Shown piece after piece: positions 25,355 through 33,964 of a stretch of 64,000 nucleotides of DNA (position 1 is its first letter; each line of letters starts with the position of its first letter). The translations under genes were made by a program, and so were the position numbers. The notes below the pieces were generated by a model. It saw only the letters and a program-made list of their open reading frames with translations, did no database searches and was not told where the DNA came from. Location of the stretch: positions 62,001 to 126,000 of the forward strand of contig NZ_JBQKKT010000005.1 of NCBI RefSeq assembly GCF_052116585.1. The letters run 5' to 3'. Source of the stretch: Luteococcus sp052116585 (GTDB lineage: Bacteria; Actinomycetota; Actinomycetes; Propionibacteriales; Propionibacteriaceae).

Positions 25355-26314
25355 ATGACCCCAGTTTCCCCAGTTGAACCAGTTCCGCCCGTTGGACCAG
25401 TCCCGCGCGGTCAAGCCGATGCACCGGCTGTACCTCGTGCTCCGGAAGACGCCCCGTCTCCCGTCGAGCGCACCCGCCCGGACCGCTGCCCCGGCATCCT
25501 GCGCCCCTGGCCAGCCGACGATGGCCTGCTGGTCCGGATCCGTCTGGTGGCAGGAAACCTGCCCGTCGATGCCCTGAGGGCCGTGGCGCGAGCGGCCAGC
25601 CAGTACGGCGACGGCCGGATCCACCCCACCAATCGCGCCAACCTCCAGCTGCGCGCCTTTCCCGATGACGGCACCGGCCGAGTCACGCCGGAAGCCCTGA
25701 CCGCGCTGGAGGCCTCGGGTCTGCTGCCCGCTCCCGGGCATGACCTGGTGCGCAATGTGATGGCCAGCCCGCTGACCGGCGTCGACGGTGGCCGCGCCAA
25801 CCTGGAACCGCTGGCGCTGGCCCTGGACGAGGGGATTCGCGCCAGTGACCGGCTGGCCACCCTGCCGGGCAAGTTCCTGTTCGTCGTCGATGACGGCCGC
25901 GGCGACGTGCTCTCCCATGCCTGCGACCTGGGCGTCGTGGCCCTGGATGAGCAGACGGTGCAGCTGCGGATCGGCAGCGGCTGGGGCGAGGTGCTGCCTC
26001 TGGCCGATGCTGCGGAAATCCTGCTGGGTCTGGCCGAGCTGTTCGTCGAGCGGCGTGGCAACCAGCCAACCGCCGCGTGGCATGTCGACGAACTGGACGC
26101 GCCGCTGGTGCCCACCGTCGAGGCCGATCCCCGTCTTCCGGAGGCAAGCGGCCCGCTGCCCTTCGGCGACGGCCCGGGCTGGCGCCATGTCGAGATCGGT
26201 GAGGCGGGCATCGGGGCGACGCAGGTGCTGGACCTGGTGGAGGGATACCAGCGGGTGCGGATCACCCCCTGGTACGGACTGCTGTTGTGTGAGAGCTGGA
26301 GGAGTCAGGCATGA
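25355..26314 (+). CDS. cobG: Precorrin-3B synthase-like protein (CobG family), short form
   Basis: 319 residues from the ATG after TAGGAG. An acidic/Pro-rich tail (to about 45) is followed by a nitrite/sulfite-reductase ferredoxin-like half domain (CPGILRPWPADDGLLVRIRL; RIHPTNRANLQLRAF) and a second such region ending YQRVRITPWYGLLLCES. CobG oxidises and contracts precorrin-3A in the aerobic pathway. Only three cysteines are present and none forms a usual Fe-S ligand pattern, so it may lack the expected cluster. First gene of cobG/cobH/cobIJ/cobM; its stop overlaps cobH (ATGA). Confidence 0.82.
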   Translation: MTPVSPVEPVPPVGPVPRGQADAPAVPRAPEDAPSPVERTRPDRCPGILRPWPADDGLLVRIRLVAGNLPVDALRAVARAASQYGDGRIHPTNRANLQLRAFPDDGTGRVTPEALTALEASGLLPAPGHDLVRNVMASPLTGVDGGRANLEPLALALDEGIRASDRLATLPGKFLFVVDDGRGDVLSHACDLGVVALDEQTVQLRIGSGWGEVLPLADAAEILLGLAELFVERRGNQPTAAWHVDELDAPLVPTVEADPRLPEASGPLPFGDGPGWRHVEIGEAGIGATQVLDLVEGYQRVRITPWYGLLLCESWRSQA

Positions 26315-27030
26315 GCGGGACAGAGTTGAGCGGAACGGGGATGAGCGGAACGGGGATCCCCGCGGACTTCGAGGCCCGCCGGCCCACCCCGCGCTATGAC
26401 TACATCCACACCGGCGGCGAGATCTACGTCGACTCCTTTGCGACGATCCGACGCGAGGCCGACCTGTCCCGGATTCCTGCCGAGGCAGAGAAGCTGGCAG
26501 TGCGGATGATCCACGGCAGCGGCCAGGTGGACCTGGTGGACGATCTGGTGGTCCACCCGCGGCTGATGTCCGCCGCCCGCGGTGCGCTGCAGGCCGGCGC
26601 GCCCATCCTGTGCGACGCGACGATGGTGGCCACCGGAGTCACCCGCTCCCGGCTGCCGCAGCACAACCAGGTGCTCTGCCTGCTGAATGATCCGCGGGTT
26701 CCCCAACTGGCCAAGGATTTTGGCACGACGCGCACTGCTGCGGCCGTCAGTCTGTGGGAGCCCGTGCTGGACGGGGCCCTGGTGGCGATCGGCAATGCCC
26801 CCACCGCGCTCTTCCACCTGCTGGAGATGCTGGTGGACGGGGCTCCGCGGCCGGCGGCGATCGTCGGCTGCCCGGTGGGCTTCATCGGGGCCGCGGAGTC
26901 CAAGCGGGCCCTGGAGTCCTTCCATGAGGACCACGGGATCGACATCCCCTTCGTCACCGTGCACGGGCGTCGCGGCGGCTCGGCGATGACCTCGTCGGCG
27001 CTGAACGCGATCGCGCAGGAGAAGGAGTGA
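26311..27030 (+). CDS. cobH: Precorrin-8X methylmutase
   Basis: 239 residues. Moves the C11 methyl to C12 to give hydrogenobyrinate. Motifs: catalytic His in RMIHGSGQVDLV, CDATMVATGVTRSRLP, GNAPTALFHLLEM and GCPVGFIGAAESKRAL. The first 16 residues are a short repeat (SGTELSGTGMSGTG), and later in-frame ATGs (M11) could serve as starts. Overlaps cobG by 4 bases and cobIJ by 1 base (TGATG). Confidence 0.95.
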   Translation: MSGTELSGTGMSGTGIPADFEARRPTPRYDYIHTGGEIYVDSFATIRREADLSRIPAEAEKLAVRMIHGSGQVDLVDDLVVHPRLMSAARGALQAGAPILCDATMVATGVTRSRLPQHNQVLCLLNDPRVPQLAKDFGTTRTAAAVSLWEPVLDGALVAIGNAPTALFHLLEMLVDGAPRPAAIVGCPVGFIGAAESKRALESFHEDHGIDIPFVTVHGRRGGSAMTSSALNAIAQEKE

Positions 27031-28637
27031 TGGCGGGGCGCTTCTTCGGGGTGGGGGTTGGTCCCGGCGATCCCGAGCTGGTGACCCTCAAGGCCGCTCG
27101 GCTGATTCGGGCCGCCGATGTGGTGGCCTACCACTGTGCGCGTGAGAAGGATTCCAATGCGCGACGGATCGTCGCCGACCTGATCCCGGCCGGTGCCACC
27201 GAGGAGGTGCTGGAATACCCCGTGACCACGGGTTCCACCACTCATCCCGGGGGCTATGCGGGGGTGATGGCCGAATTCTACGAGGCCTCCGCCGAGCGCC
27301 TGGCCGCCCATCTGGAAGCGGGCCGTGACGTGGTGCTGCTCAGCGAGGGCGACCCGATGCTCTACGGCAGCTACATGTACATGCACGACAGGCTCTCGGA
27401 GCGCTTCGAGACCCAGGTGGTGCCGGGGGTGCCGGCCTTCCTGGCGGCGACGGCCACCGTCGCGGATCCGCTGGTTCGCCAGACCGATGTGCTGACGATC
27501 CTGCCGGGCACCCTGCCGGAGGCCGAGCTGGCGATGCGGCTGGCCGACACCGATGGCGCCGTGATCATGAAGCTGGGAAGGACTTTCCCGGCGGTGCGTC
27601 GGGCGTTGGAATCGGCTGGCCGGTTGGAGCACGCGCTGTATGTGGAGCGGGCGTCGATGCCGCAGGAGCGGTGGCTGCCCGTCGCGGAGGTGGACGAAAG
27701 CAGCGTTCCCTATTTCAGCCTGATCGTGGTCAGTGGGGATTCTCGCAATGGTCGACGGTCGCGCGAGGTGGCGGCTGCGGGAGTGGAGCCCGCGGTGGCA
27801 TCGGGTGCGGCTGTGGTGCAGCGCGGTGCGGCATCCCATGACCAGACGGCCGGGCAGGGTGCGGCCCGGTTTCACGTGGAACCGGCAGAACTGCTGGTGG
27901 TGGGCCTGGGACCCGGCCCCGACCGGTGGATCACGCCCGAGGTCTCGCAGGCCTTGGCCGATGTGCAGCACCTCATCGGCTACGGCCCCTATGTGAACCG
28001 GGTTCCCCAGCGTCCCGGGCTGACCCGGCACACGTCGGGCAACACGGTGGAGGTTGACCGCGCCCGGCACGCGCTCGAGCTGGCGAAGGCCGGTGAGAAG
28101 GTGGCGGTGGTCTCCGGTGGCGACGCGGGGATCTTCGGCATGGCGGCGGCGGTCTTCGAGGCCGCGGAGGACGAAGCCTTCCGCGACGTGCCGATCCGCG
28201 TCCTGCCTGGGGTGAGTGCGGTGCAGGCCGTCGCGGCCCGGGCGGGTGCCCCGATTGGAGCCGACTTCGCCGTGATGAGCCTCTCCGACCGGCTGAAGCC
28301 GTGGGCCGTGGTGGAGAACCGCCTGCGCCACATTGCCCGGGCCGATCTGGTGCTGGCGCTCTACAACCCGCGCTCACGCGCCCGCACCGAACAGTTCGGC
28401 GAGGCCCGGCAGGTGCTGCTGCAGCACCGGCCGCCGCAGACCGTGGTGGTCGTCGGGCGCGATGTTGGCCGGGCGGAGGAGTCGCTGACGGTCACGACGC
28501 TGGGTGATCTGGATCCCGAGAGCATCGACATGAAGTGCCTGGTGATCATCGGGGCCTCTTCGACGCGCGTCAGCCCCGCGGGGGTCTGGACGCCCCGTTT
28601 CGTGGACGCCCCGACGCGGGAGGGTGAATCCGCATGA
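27030..28637 (+). CDS. cobIJ: Bifunctional precorrin-2 C20- / precorrin-3B C17-methyltransferase
   Basis: 535 residues made of two tetrapyrrole-methylase domains. Residues 1-250 are CobI-like (FFGVGVGPGDPELVTLKA, EGDPMLYGSYMYM). A variable linker (about 245-285) leads to CobJ (VVGLGPGPDRWITPEV, SGGDAGIFGMAA, ALYNPRSRAR). Both use S-adenosylmethionine. The fused form is known in other actinobacteria. ATG 27030 overlaps the cobH stop; the stop overlaps cobM (ATGA). Confidence 0.95.
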   Translation: MAGRFFGVGVGPGDPELVTLKAARLIRAADVVAYHCAREKDSNARRIVADLIPAGATEEVLEYPVTTGSTTHPGGYAGVMAEFYEASAERLAAHLEAGRDVVLLSEGDPMLYGSYMYMHDRLSERFETQVVPGVPAFLAATATVADPLVRQTDVLTILPGTLPEAELAMRLADTDGAVIMKLGRTFPAVRRALESAGRLEHALYVERASMPQERWLPVAEVDESSVPYFSLIVVSGDSRNGRRSREVAAAGVEPAVASGAAVVQRGAASHDQTAGQGAARFHVEPAELLVVGLGPGPDRWITPEVSQALADVQHLIGYGPYVNRVPQRPGLTRHTSGNTVEVDRARHALELAKAGEKVAVVSGGDAGIFGMAAAVFEAAEDEAFRDVPIRVLPGVSAVQAVAARAGAPIGADFAVMSLSDRLKPWAVVENRLRHIARADLVLALYNPRSRARTEQFGEARQVLLQHRPPQTVVVVGRDVGRAEESLTVTTLGDLDPESIDMKCLVIIGASSTRVSPAGVWTPRFVDAPTREGESA

Positions 28638-29386
28638 CCGTCCATTTCGTGGGCGCGGGCCCGGGTGCTGCCGACCTGCTCACCGTCCGCGCGACTCGCC
28701 TGCTCGCGGCGGCCGACGTGGTGCTCTACCCGGGCACCTATCTGGACCCTGAGGTGCTGTCCCACGTCGGGCCGCAGGCGGAGCTGGTGGACACCCAGCA
28801 CCTGACCCTCGACGAGATCCTCGCCCACCTGAGTGCGGCGCATGCCGGGGGCAAGGAGGTGGTCCGGCTCGCGTCGGGCGACCTCAGCGTCTATTCGGCC
28901 TTGTCGGAGCAGACTCGTCGACTGGATGCCGCGGGTATCCCGTGGGATGTGACCCCGGGGGTTCCGGCCTATGCCGCCGCCGCGGCCATCGTCGGGCGAG
29001 AGTTGACGGTGCCGTTGCTGGCGCAGTCGGTGGTGATCACGCGCACCCAGAAGCGGTCGACGCAGATGCCGGAGGCCGAGAGCCTGCAGGCCTTCGCCGC
29101 GACGGGCGCCACCCTGGCCCTGCACCTGGCGATCACCCGAACCCGGGAGCTGATGGCCGAGATCGAGCCGCAGGTGGGCGCCGACTGTCCCGTCGTGGTG
29201 GTCTACCGCGCGAGCCAGCCGGAGGAATTGGTGCTGCGCGGCACGGTCGCGACGATCGCCAGTCAGGTGGAGGCCGCCGAGCTGAAGCAGGCGGCGATCA
29301 TCCTCGTCGGGCGAGCGCTGGACCCGACGCCGGGTGGCGAGAGCTTCCTCTACGACGCGCACCGGGAGCGTCGGGCCCTGGGTTGA
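28634..29386 (+). CDS. cobM: Precorrin-4 C11-methyltransferase
   Basis: 250 residues, tetrapyrrole methylase. VHFVGAGPGAADLLTVRA at the N-terminus, RLASGDLSVYSAL, TPGVPAYAAAAA and TRTQKRSTQMPE are characteristic of CobM/CbiF. Transfers a methyl to C11 of precorrin-4. End of the plus-strand operon; convergent with cobL 63 bases away, with short direct repeats (GGTTGATCGGGT-type) in the gap and no clear terminator. Confidence 0.95.
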   Translation: MTVHFVGAGPGAADLLTVRATRLLAAADVVLYPGTYLDPEVLSHVGPQAELVDTQHLTLDEILAHLSAAHAGGKEVVRLASGDLSVYSALSEQTRRLDAAGIPWDVTPGVPAYAAAAAIVGRELTVPLLAQSVVITRTQKRSTQMPEAESLQAFAATGATLALHLAITRTRELMAEIEPQVGADCPVVVVYRASQPEELVLRGTVATIASQVEAAELKQAAIILVGRALDPTPGGESFLYDAHRERRALG

Positions 29387-29449
29387 CGGGTGCTGGGAGC
29401 GTCGGGTGCTGGGTTGATCGGGTTCTCGGTTGATCGGGTGCTGGGGGGC

Positions 29450-30709
29450 CTACTGCTGGTCCCCATCGGTGTCCGAGACCTGCCGCCCCGGGGTCTTGCG
29501 CCAGAACCACTGGGTGATGGTGCGGGCCGGTTTCCAGCCGGTGAAGGTGCCGATCGCGTCGGCGGTCTCCACCGAAAGTCGGGTCAGTTCGCCGCCGTGT
29601 TCCCGCAAGGCGCCGGCCAGCAGCACCTCGGTCTCCAGGGTGACGCCGTGCACGACGATCCGCCCGCCGGGGCGTAGTGCGTCGAGGCAGGCGTCCAGTA
29701 CGCCCGGCCGCGTGGCGCCGCCGCCGATGAAGATGGCATCGGGGGAGTCCAGTCCGGCCAGCGCGTCGGGGGCCCGGCCCGTGACCATCTGGAGCCCGGG
29801 AACGCCGAGGGCATGGGCATTGCGGATGGCCCGGGCGGCTCGTTCCTGATTGCCCTCCACGGCGGTGGTTCGACAGGTCGGGTGGCTGCGCATCCACTCG
29901 ATGCCCACGGAGCCCGAGCCGGCGCCCACATCCCACAGGTGTTCGCCCGGCATCGGTTGCAGTCGGGCCAGGGCGCTGACCCGGATGTCGCGTTTGGTGA
30001 TCTGGCCGTCGTGCTCGTAGGCCTCGTCGGGCAGCCCGGCCGCCCAACCAGTCACGGTGGGCCCGGCCACCTCCAGCGCGACGATGTTCAGCCGCGGCGA
30101 CGGACCGTCCCAGGTCTCGGCGGTGCCGCTGCGCCGCGACTCGTCGGCCGCTCCCAGGTTGCCCAGCACCGTCAGGGTGGAGGAGCCGTGGCCGCAGGCG
30201 GTGAGCAGTGCCGCGAGTCGTTCGGGGGTGGTCTCGTCGGAGCTGAGCACCAGGACCCGTCGCCCGGGGGCGAGCTCCCGCAACGCGAGTTCAACGGGCC
30301 GGCCGACGACGCTGACCACCGCGCAGCTTTCGGCAGCCCAGCCCATTCGGGCCCGGGCCAGCGCCACCGACGAGACGGCGGGGATGATCCGCACGCGGCG
30401 GTTGCCCAGCAGCTCCACCAGCGTTGACCCGATGCCGCTGACCATCGGATCGCCACTGGCCAGCACCACCACCTCCGCCCCGGCGGGCAGCGATTCCAGC
30501 AGGCCCGGCAAACTCTCCCGCAGCGGCGTCGGCCACGGTTCGCGTCGCTGCGTGGCGCGGGCATCGGCCGCCGGCAGCATCGCCAGGTGCCTCGACCCGC
30601 CCAGCACCACATCGGCGCCCAGCACCAGCTCGCGATGAGCCGGTGTCAAGGCGTCCCAGCCGTCGGCGCCGATACCGAGCACCGTGATGGGGTGAGTCTC
30701 CGCGTTCAT
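29450..30709 (-). CDS. cobL: Precorrin-6Y C5,15-methyltransferase (decarboxylating), CbiE-CbiT fusion
   Basis: 419 residues. N-terminal CbiE-type methylase (TVLGIGADGWDALTP, VVLASGDPMVSGIG) methylates C5; the C-terminal CbiT domain (about 215-400; DVGAGSGSVGIEWMR SAM motif, DAIFIGGGATRPGVL) methylates C15 and decarboxylates. It faces away from the chlI-chlD operon and towards cobM. No riboswitch is seen in its own short upstream region (30710-30803), so it may be expressed differently from the rest. Confidence 0.94.
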   Translation of the reverse strand: MNAETHPITVLGIGADGWDALTPAHRELVLGADVVLGGSRHLAMLPAADARATQRREPWPTPLRESLPGLLESLPAGAEVVVLASGDPMVSGIGSTLVELLGNRRVRIIPAVSSVALARARMGWAAESCAVVSVVGRPVELALRELAPGRRVLVLSSDETTPERLAALLTACGHGSSTLTVLGNLGAADESRRSGTAETWDGPSPRLNIVALEVAGPTVTGWAAGLPDEAYEHDGQITKRDIRVSALARLQPMPGEHLWDVGAGSGSVGIEWMRSHPTCRTTAVEGNQERAARAIRNAHALGVPGLQMVTGRAPDALAGLDSPDAIFIGGGATRPGVLDACLDALRPGGRIVVHGVTLETEVLLAGALREHGGELTRLSVETADAIGTFTGWKPARTITQWFWRKTPGRQVSDTDGDQQ

Positions 30710-30803
30710 GGCAGGAACGCTATCGCCCGGCGGTGACAGTTTCTGGCCCGGTGTCGTCTGGGTGGGCCACGGCCAGACTCGCCACGCGCTAGAGTGGCCC
30801 GAG

Positions 30804-30930
30804 GCACGAGGTGCCCCGAACCGCTCGTCGGGAAGGGGAGAATCTGGGAAGCCGGTGGAAGTCCGGCACAGGCCCGCTGCGGTGATCGATCCCTGTGGTC
30901 GTCAGTCCGAAGACCGGCCTCTTGCCGTGC
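30804..30930 (+). promoter_or_regulatory. Cobalamin riboswitch upstream of chlI-chlD
   Basis: Plus strand: P1 arms GCACG (30804) and CGTGC (30926-30930); GGGAAGCCGGTGGAAGTCCG, GGCCCGCTGCGGTGA and AGTCCGAAGACCGGCCTC in the expected order. The most standard-looking of the five aptamers here. About 53 bases lie between P1 and the ATG. Confidence 0.95.
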
Positions 30931-30983
30931 GCGGTACATGTGTCCGCGCCGTCCTTGTCCGGCACACGCGAGCGGGAGCCTCC

Positions 30984-32096
30984 ATGCCACAGCATTTTCC
31001 CTTCACGGCCATCGTCGGCTGCGATCCCGATGACCTCGACCCGATGGGTCTTGCCCTGGTGCTGAGCACCATCTCGCCGCAGATCGGTGGCGTTCTGGTC
31101 CGCGGCCAGAAGGGCACCGCCAAGTCAACGGCCGTCCGGGCCCTGGCCGCCGTGCTGCCGCCCATCGACGTCCACGAGGGGGACCGTTTCTCCACCGATC
31201 CGGCCGATCCCGAGGCCACCTCGCCCGACGCGCCCTTCACCGGCGCCGTCACCAGCCGTCCCGTCCGGCTCGTGGAGCTGCCCGTCGGAGCCACGGAAGA
31301 CCGCGTGCTGGGCTCCATTCACCTGGAAAGTGCCTTGTCGCAGGGCAGTGTGGAGTTCGAGCCCGGTCTCTTGGCCCGCGCCCACCGCGGCATCCTCTAT
31401 GTCGACGAGGTGAACCTGCTGCACGACCATCTGGTGGACCTGCTGCTGGATGCCGCCGCCATGGGACGTGCGACGGTGGAACGCGACGGCGTCTCCGTGG
31501 AGCACGCGGCGCGCTTCGTGTTGATCGGCACCATGAATCCCGAGGAGGGCGAGCTGCGCCCGCAGCTGCTCGACCGTTTTGGCCTGACCGTCGAGGTGGC
31601 CGCCCCCAAGGACTGGCAGTTGCGTGCCGAGGTGGTGCGTCGGCGGATGGCCTTCGACGCCGACCCGGCCGCCTTCCGTGCCCGGCATCGCGCCGCCGAC
31701 GAGGCCCTGGGGGAGCGGATTGCCCGTGCGATGGAGCTGTTGCCGCAGGTTCGGCTGGGGGATGCCGCCCTGCTCAAGATCGCGGAGATCTGTGCCGCAC
31801 TGGAGGTTGACGGTCTGCGCGCTGACATCGTGACCGCCCGCGCCGCCGTTGCCCACGCCGCCTGGCAGGGGCGTGAGCGTGTGACACGGGCCGACATCCG
31901 TCAGGCCGCGTTGCTGGCGCTGCCGCACCGCCGCCGTCGCAATCCCTTCGACGCCCCCGGCCTGGACGAGGACCTGCTGGACCAGCTGCTGGGCGACGAG
32001 GAGCTGCCCGACGAGGAGCTGCCCGACGAGCCGGAGCGGCCCGAGGACCGGGAGGGCGAACGCGACCCAAAAGCGACGGCGGCGACGAGGAGCTGA
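30984..32096 (+). CDS. Chelatase AAA+ subunit (ChlI/CobS-like), zero-frame product
   Basis: 370 residues. FPFTAIVGCDPDDLDPMGLAL start, Walker A VRGQKGTAKSTA near residue 40, RGILYVDEVNLL Walker B and the MNPEEGELRPQLLDRFGL sensor region identify the magnesium/cobalt-chelatase ATPase family. It powers cobalt insertion into hydrogenobyrinate diamide with CobN. GGGAG precedes the ATG. The acidic tail (EELPDEELPDEP, a tandem repeat) runs into a slippery site; normal decoding ends at 32096, while a -1 shift joins it to the VWA region downstream. Confidence 0.92.
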   Translation: MPQHFPFTAIVGCDPDDLDPMGLALVLSTISPQIGGVLVRGQKGTAKSTAVRALAAVLPPIDVHEGDRFSTDPADPEATSPDAPFTGAVTSRPVRLVELPVGATEDRVLGSIHLESALSQGSVEFEPGLLARAHRGILYVDEVNLLHDHLVDLLLDAAAMGRATVERDGVSVEHAARFVLIGTMNPEEGELRPQLLDRFGLTVEVAAPKDWQLRAEVVRRRMAFDADPAAFRARHRAADEALGERIARAMELLPQVRLGDAALLKIAEICAALEVDGLRADIVTARAAVAHAAWQGRERVTRADIRQAALLALPHRRRRNPFDAPGLDEDLLDQLLGDEELPDEELPDEPERPEDREGERDPKATAATRS

Positions 32097-32103
32097 CGCC
32101 GCC
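32050..32103 (+). promoter_or_regulatory. Predicted programmed -1 ribosomal frameshift signal
   Basis: Three standard parts in correct spacing: SD-like GGGAGGG (32050-32056), slippery heptamer C-CCA-AAA (32066-32072; codons CCA AAA in the zero frame) 9 bases later, and a 7-bp all-GC stem GGCGGCG/CGCCGCC (32078-32084 with 32097-32103) starting 5 bases after it. The -1 frame is open through to the VWA stop at 33178. Frameshifting that gives both short and long chelatase subunits from one chlD-type gene has been described. Confidence 0.8.
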
Positions 32104-33178
32104 CCCACCACCTGACGAGTCTCCTGACCCCGACGAGTCGCGGGACCCGTCGGCCCCTGCAACCGGGGATTCGGCGGAAGGCTCGGAGCCGGACCCCACG
32201 GAGCCTTCGCAGCCGCCCGTCGATGACTCCCACCAGTCGCTGGAAGCGCCCGAGCAGGACCTGCCCGTGGTGCCCCCGCTGTCCTCGGCCGCCCGGGAGA
32301 CCGTCGTGCAGGCCGCGACACCCCCGGCCCGGCCCAGGCTGCTCACGGTCCGCGGGGTGGGCCAGGGCGCGGCTGGCAAGCGGAGCCGCGCCATCACCAG
32401 CAGTGGTCGACGGATTGGTGCTCGCCGCCCGCAGGGCGATTCGACCGGCTCGTTGCACCTGGTGGAGACGCTGCGTGCCGCCGCGGGGGAGCAGCCGCGG
32501 CGTCGGGCGGCTTTGCAGGTGGACGGGTCACAGGGCAGTGCGTCCCTCGAGGGGACCTCGCTGGACCTGCGCCCCGAGGACATCCGGCTGGCTGTGCGCG
32601 AGGGGCGCGAGGCCAATCTGGTGCTCTTCTGCGTCGACGCCTCCGGCTCGATGGCCGCCCGCAAACGCATGGTGCAGGTGAAGACGGCCATCCTGGGCCT
32701 GCTGCTGGATGCTTATCGTCGCCGTGACAAGGTGGGGCTGATCAGCTTCCGAGGCAGCGAGGCCGAACTGGTGCTGCCGCCGACCAATTCCGTGGACATC
32801 GCCGCCACCCGGTTGGACGAGGTGCCCGCCGGGGGCCGGACGCCGTTGGCCGAGGGGCTCCTGATGGCCGCCGACGTGCTGCGCCGCGAGCAGCTGCGCG
32901 ATCCGCACCTGCGGCCGCTGCTCGTGGTGGTCACCGATGGTCGCGCCACCGCCGGGAAGGATGCCGTTGCGCGCTCCCGTCGGGCCGCGGACTTCGTGGC
33001 CGGCATGGGCGTTTCGACGGTCGTCGTCGACGGGGAACAGGGGCCGCTGCGGATGGGATTGGCCAGACAGCTCGCCGAGCACCTGCACGCCGAGCACCTG
33101 TCCGTCGCCGACGTGACCGCCGATGCCCTGACCAGCACGGTGCGGCGCGTCACCCAACGTGACATGGTGCAGAACTAG
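32072..33178 (+). CDS. Chelatase VWA region (ChlD/CobT-like), reached by -1 frameshift
   Basis: No good start with a ribosome site exists at the head of this frame; a GTG/ATG-type internal start near 32267 would leave out the acidic linker. Read through the frameshift the full product is about 731 residues: ATPase domain, acidic Pro-rich linker (ELTPPPPPDESPDPDES) and a C-terminal von Willebrand A domain with MIDAS DASGS near residue 552 (LVLFCVDASGSMAARK) and VVVTDGRATAGKD. The single long form resembles actinobacterial chelatases annotated as one gene. If frameshifting did not occur, this would be a broken gene. Confidence 0.82.
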   Translation, partial: SDGGDEELTPPPPPDESPDPDESRDPSAPATGDSAEGSEPDPTEPSQPPVDDSHQSLEAPEQDLPVVPPLSSAARETVVQAATPPARPRLLTVRGVGQGAAGKRSRAITSSGRRIGARRPQGDSTGSLHLVETLRAAAGEQPRRRAALQVDGSQGSASLEGTSLDLRPEDIRLAVREGREANLVLFCVDASGSMAARKRMVQVKTAILGLLLDAYRRRDKVGLISFRGSEAELVLPPTNSVDIAATRLDEVPAGGRTPLAEGLLMAADVLRREQLRDPHLRPLLVVVTDGRATAGKDAVARSRRAADFVAGMGVSTVVVDGEQGPLRMGLARQLAEHLHAEHLSVADVTADALTSTVRRVTQRDMVQN

Positions 33179-33324
33179 CGTGCGCGCGGGATCCGGGCCC
33201 AGGAGGTGGCGGGTCGTCAGGCATGCGTGCCAGCAAGCTGCCAGCGCACGTCGGCATTCGGAACTGTCGTGCCCAGGGCGGCGGGTAGGGCAGGGTGGAG
33301 ACTCACCCAGCAGGAGGACCAGCC

Positions 33325-33927
33325 ATGAACGACGCACCCACAGCGCCCGGCCAGGGAGATGACGCGGGATCCCCGGTCTACATGGCGGGGCTCGACCTGC
33401 GGGGCAGGCGGGTGCTGGTGGTGGGGGCTGGACGCGTCGCTGCCCGCAGGCTGCCGGCGCTACTTGCCGCCGGAGCCCAGGTGGAGGTGGTCGCACCGCA
33501 GATCACGGACGCGATCCGGGAGCTCGCCAGCGCCGACGCCCTGGTTCTGCACGAGCGCGCCGTGACGCCCGACGACGTGGAGGGCGCCTGGTATGTGCTG
33601 GTGGCCACCCAGGACGTCGCGGTCAATGACGCGATCAGCGCCGCCTGCGAGCGGGCCCACATCTTCTGCGTCCGCGCCGACCACGCGCCCAGCGGCACCG
33701 CCTGGACCCCGGCCACGCAGCGGGTGGGGGAGTTCACCGTCGGGGTGCTCGGCAACCGCGACCCGCGCGGTTCCATGCGGGTGCGCGACATGGTGGCCGG
33801 GCTGCTGCGGGAAGCGCAGACCCGGGAAGCGCAAGCCGGGGAGGCGCAAGCCGGGGAAGAGCAGGCCGGGGAAGCCCAGACCAGGGAAGTCCAGACCCGG
33901 CCAGCCCGCAGCCGTAGGCCCCGCTGA
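33325..33927 (+). CDS. Precorrin-2 dehydrogenase/ferrochelatase-like protein (Met8/CysG N-domain)
   Basis: 200 residues; AGGAGG 7 bases before the ATG. NAD-binding LDLRGRRVLVVGAGRVAARR, then VEVVAPQI and VLVATQDVAVNDAISAAC are typical of the siroheme synthase oxidase domain. Family members turn precorrin-2 into sirohydrochlorin. The usual C-terminal half is reduced and the end is a degenerate pentapeptide repeat (REAQT/AGEAQ units, 15-bp period, about 33808-33900). Placed after chlI-chlD and perhaps under the same riboswitch. In an aerobic pathway precorrin-2 need not be oxidised, so the role (siroheme branch?) is unclear. Confidence 0.82.
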   Translation: MNDAPTAPGQGDDAGSPVYMAGLDLRGRRVLVVGAGRVAARRLPALLAAGAQVEVVAPQITDAIRELASADALVLHERAVTPDDVEGAWYVLVATQDVAVNDAISAACERAHIFCVRADHAPSGTAWTPATQRVGEFTVGVLGNRDPRGSMRVRDMVAGLLREAQTREAQAGEAQAGEEQAGEAQTREVQTRPARSRRPR

Positions 33928-33964
33928 CCTCCCGCGCCCGGCGCCCCGTCAGCCCCGTGCCCCG

